Source of the DNA: a virus
DNA: 48,293 nucleotides
Virus record (IMG/VR): IMGVR_UViG_3300028840_002776
Coordinates: 1-48,293 of that record
Strand: one strand, 5' to 3'
Every line of letters begins with the position of its first letter. Within the stretch, counting starts at the first letter, position 1. Both the position numbers and the translations under genes were made by a program. Below the pieces are notes generated by a model. That model was given only the letters and a program-made list of their open reading frames with translations, ran no database searches and was not told where the DNA came from. Positions 47,158-48,293 of this stretch are shown here, in pieces.

Positions 47158-48028
47158 CTGTCACTTCAGACTAGCATCGACAGATCACACGTTCCTAATC
47201 AACCGTAGGCGGGCCCTGTCCGCGACTTACGCGTGCGCCGAGCTCATCTGGTACCTTGCACGCACTCGCGACATTAGAGGCATCGTCGCCTATGCGCCGC
47301 AGTACAAGAACTTCGCCGAGGGCAACGAGGCGCACGGCGCCTACGGCGCCAGGTGGGATGAGAACGTGAGCGGTCCGCACGGCCAGCTGTATTTCGTCGA
47401 GAAGATTCTTCGAAGCGCACAGGGATCCCGGCAGTGTGTAGTGACCATGTGGCGTGCCGATGATCTTCAACACGCGCTGAATCTCGACAGGAAAGATCTT
47501 CCGTGCACCGTCTACTGGCAGTTCATGGTACGTGGCAACCAGCTCCACCTTTCCTGCTGCATGCGAAGCGAGGACGCGTGGCTCGGGCTGCCGTACGACG
47601 TGTTCGTGAACACGACGATACAGCGACTCGTCGCCTCGGAGTTGCACGTGGTGCCGGGTCAGTACTCCCACTATGTCGGAAGCATGCACCTGTACGAGAA
47701 ACACTTCGAGGCAGCTCGAGAGGCCGTGAAAACCCCTCACGTTTTTCAGCCCGGTCACGAGTGGCTGGGTTACGATGACGTGTCGCACGCTGAGTACGCG
47801 GTCAAACTCGAGGAGAACCTGCGACTGAGCTTGATCTCTACGTCGCAAGGTGTACAAGCTACCACTTACTGGTACCGGATAAGAGACGTCTATCGTGACG
47901 CGGTGGCGTGCATCGCGTCGCACTGGGGCGTCCACTTACCCGTGAGTTCGCATCCACTAAAGAAGGGACTGGAGCATGATCATAGTAGAAGGCGCAGACG
48001 GGACGGGAAAGTCGACGTTGTGTCGTAA
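47042..48028 (+). CDS. Thymidylate synthase-family enzyme, dCMP-type (hydroxymethylase-like)
   Basis: 328 aa. The catalytic Cys lies in LPCTVYWQF (C155), the RSED-LGLP motif at about 175-184, and GSMHLY with H216 and Y218 complete the nucleotide site. The residue that is Asn in thymidylate synthases (N177 in E. coli, N229 in L. casei) is Asp here (D186, GLPYD). In T4 dCMP hydroxymethylase the same change selects cytosine over uracil. So the substrate is probably dCMP, giving 5-hydroxymethyl-dCMP or 5-methyl-dCMP. It overlaps the kinase start by 53 nt. The C-terminal about 25 residues are basic and unlike the family. Confidence 0.83.
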   Translation: MISNPYRGIDTAWTSVVSDLLAYGDRHVSRIGETLELRDCHFRLASTDHTFLINRRRALSATYACAELIWYLARTRDIRGIVAYAPQYKNFAEGNEAHGAYGARWDENVSGPHGQLYFVEKILRSAQGSRQCVVTMWRADDLQHALNLDRKDLPCTVYWQFMVRGNQLHLSCCMRSEDAWLGLPYDVFVNTTIQRLVASELHVVPGQYSHYVGSMHLYEKHFEAAREAVKTPHVFQPGHEWLGYDDVSHAEYAVKLEENLRLSLISTSQGVQATTYWYRIRDVYRDAVACIASHWGVHLPVSSHPLKKGLEHDHSRRRRRDGKVDVVS

Positions 48029-48293
48029 CTTGCTCGATAGACTCGGCGAGGAGTACGTGTACGCCCATTTGAGCCGACCGCCCGAGGGCTTCGACGTGTG
48101 GTACGGGCACCTCGGCATGATCAACCGGTTCACCGTGCAGGACCGTTTTCACATGGGCGAGATCGTCTGGCCCCACGCACGAGGAGAGGCCGTAGGTACC
48201 TGGCGAATGCAACCCGAGACGTATCGACTCCTGGACGCCAGACTCCGTCTGGTCGGATCGTTCACCGTCGTACTCACGTGTTGGCACGACCAG
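47976..48293 (+). CDS. Deoxynucleoside monophosphate kinase, N-terminal part (continues at 1-384)
   Basis: The ATG at 47976, preceded by GGAG, begins a 185-aa kinase whose 3' part is at the other end of the window. The Walker A motif GADGTGKST (residues 6-14) is complete. The LID/acceptor region with DRFHMGE begins at residue about 57. The sequence runs through the repeat copy without a frame change, proving that the two ends join. It overlaps the synthase gene by 53 nt. The specificity (dTMP, dCMP or a modified dNMP) is not determined. Confidence 0.88.
   Translation, partial: MIIVEGADGTGKSTLCRNLLDRLGEEYVYAHLSRPPEGFDVWYGHLGMINRFTVQDRFHMGEIVWPHARGEAVGTWRMQPETYRLLDARLRLVGSFTVVLTCWHDQ
48150..48293. 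repeat. Right copy of exact 144-bp terminal direct repeat
   Basis: Identical to 1-144. See the left copy. It lies in the same reading frame of the kinase, so the repeat is the closure overlap of a circular assembly. Confidence 0.97.

Noticed and set aside
45224-48293. TET/JBP-type oxygenase or T4-type DNA glucosyltransferase for modified cytosine
   Set aside because: No matching protein was recognised anywhere, so DNA glycosylation remains a hypothesis only.
1-48293. Integrase, repressor or other lysogeny genes
   Set aside because: None recognised; small zinc or helix-turn-helix proteins present do not make a lysogeny module.

Overview
The window is one complete genome of a tailed double-stranded DNA bacteriophage, cut open inside a gene. 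The last 144 bases (48150-48293) repeat bases 1-144 exactly, so the sequence closes into a circle of 48,149 bp. All recognisable genes lie on the plus strand, mostly in ATGA/TGATG-type overlaps. A tape measure gene, a frameshifted tail chaperone, a lambda-E-like capsid protein and Mu-like portal, MuF and protease-scaffold genes indicate a siphovirus. I see no integrase, repressor or tRNA, so a lytic lifestyle is likely. The host cannot be named. Consensus sigma-70 promoters and Shine-Dalgarno sites show it is a bacterium, and the GC-rich coding with Ser/Gly-rich and Asp-Pro linkers would suit an environmental high-GC lineage.

Layout (circular). (1) 38414-48293 joining 1-3196: replication and nucleotide metabolism. 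It holds a SNF2 helicase, a CHC2/TOPRIM primase fused to an MCM-like AAA+ module, a MazG-like NTP pyrophosphatase, a C5-cytosine-methyltransferase homologue, a thymidylate-synthase homologue with the dCMP-type Asn-to-Asp change, a dNMP kinase spanning the junction, dCMP deaminase, a uracil-DNA-glycosylase-like protein and family A DNA polymerase. (2) 3197-4310: an untranslated leader with a strong promoter, then two type II hammerhead ribozymes bracketing one small gene. (3) 4334-6319: small proteins, a SprT-like protein and a DNA ligase. (4) 6316-9662: first glycan cluster (small-molecule kinase, HAD phosphatase, nucleotidyltransferase, glycosyltransferase, sulfotransferase). (5) 9640-12751: nuclease, Pmp3-like membrane peptide, zinc proteins, a 240-nt element closed by an 18-bp inverted repeat, a phage sigma factor with a consensus promoter, and a possible secreted hydrolase. 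(6) 12690-18288: a terminase-small-subunit candidate and the large terminase, separated by a second glycan cluster (sulfotransferase, glycosyltransferases, methyltransferase). (7) 18285-29666: radical SAM enzyme, portal, membrane/secreted and peptidase-like proteins, MuF-metalloprotease fusion, protease/scaffold, two tandem decoration proteins, capsid and a terminator. (8) 29738-38371: tail genes, a fibre with a nested LamG domain, and a glycosyltransferase-sulfotransferase fusion.

Three features stand out. The tandem hammerheads would cut out a 525-nt RNA carrying exactly one complete gene. The genome spends about 11 genes on making and sulfating a glycan, probably on the virion, its DNA or the host surface. 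A cytosine-centred nucleotide pathway suggests modified cytosine in the phage DNA.
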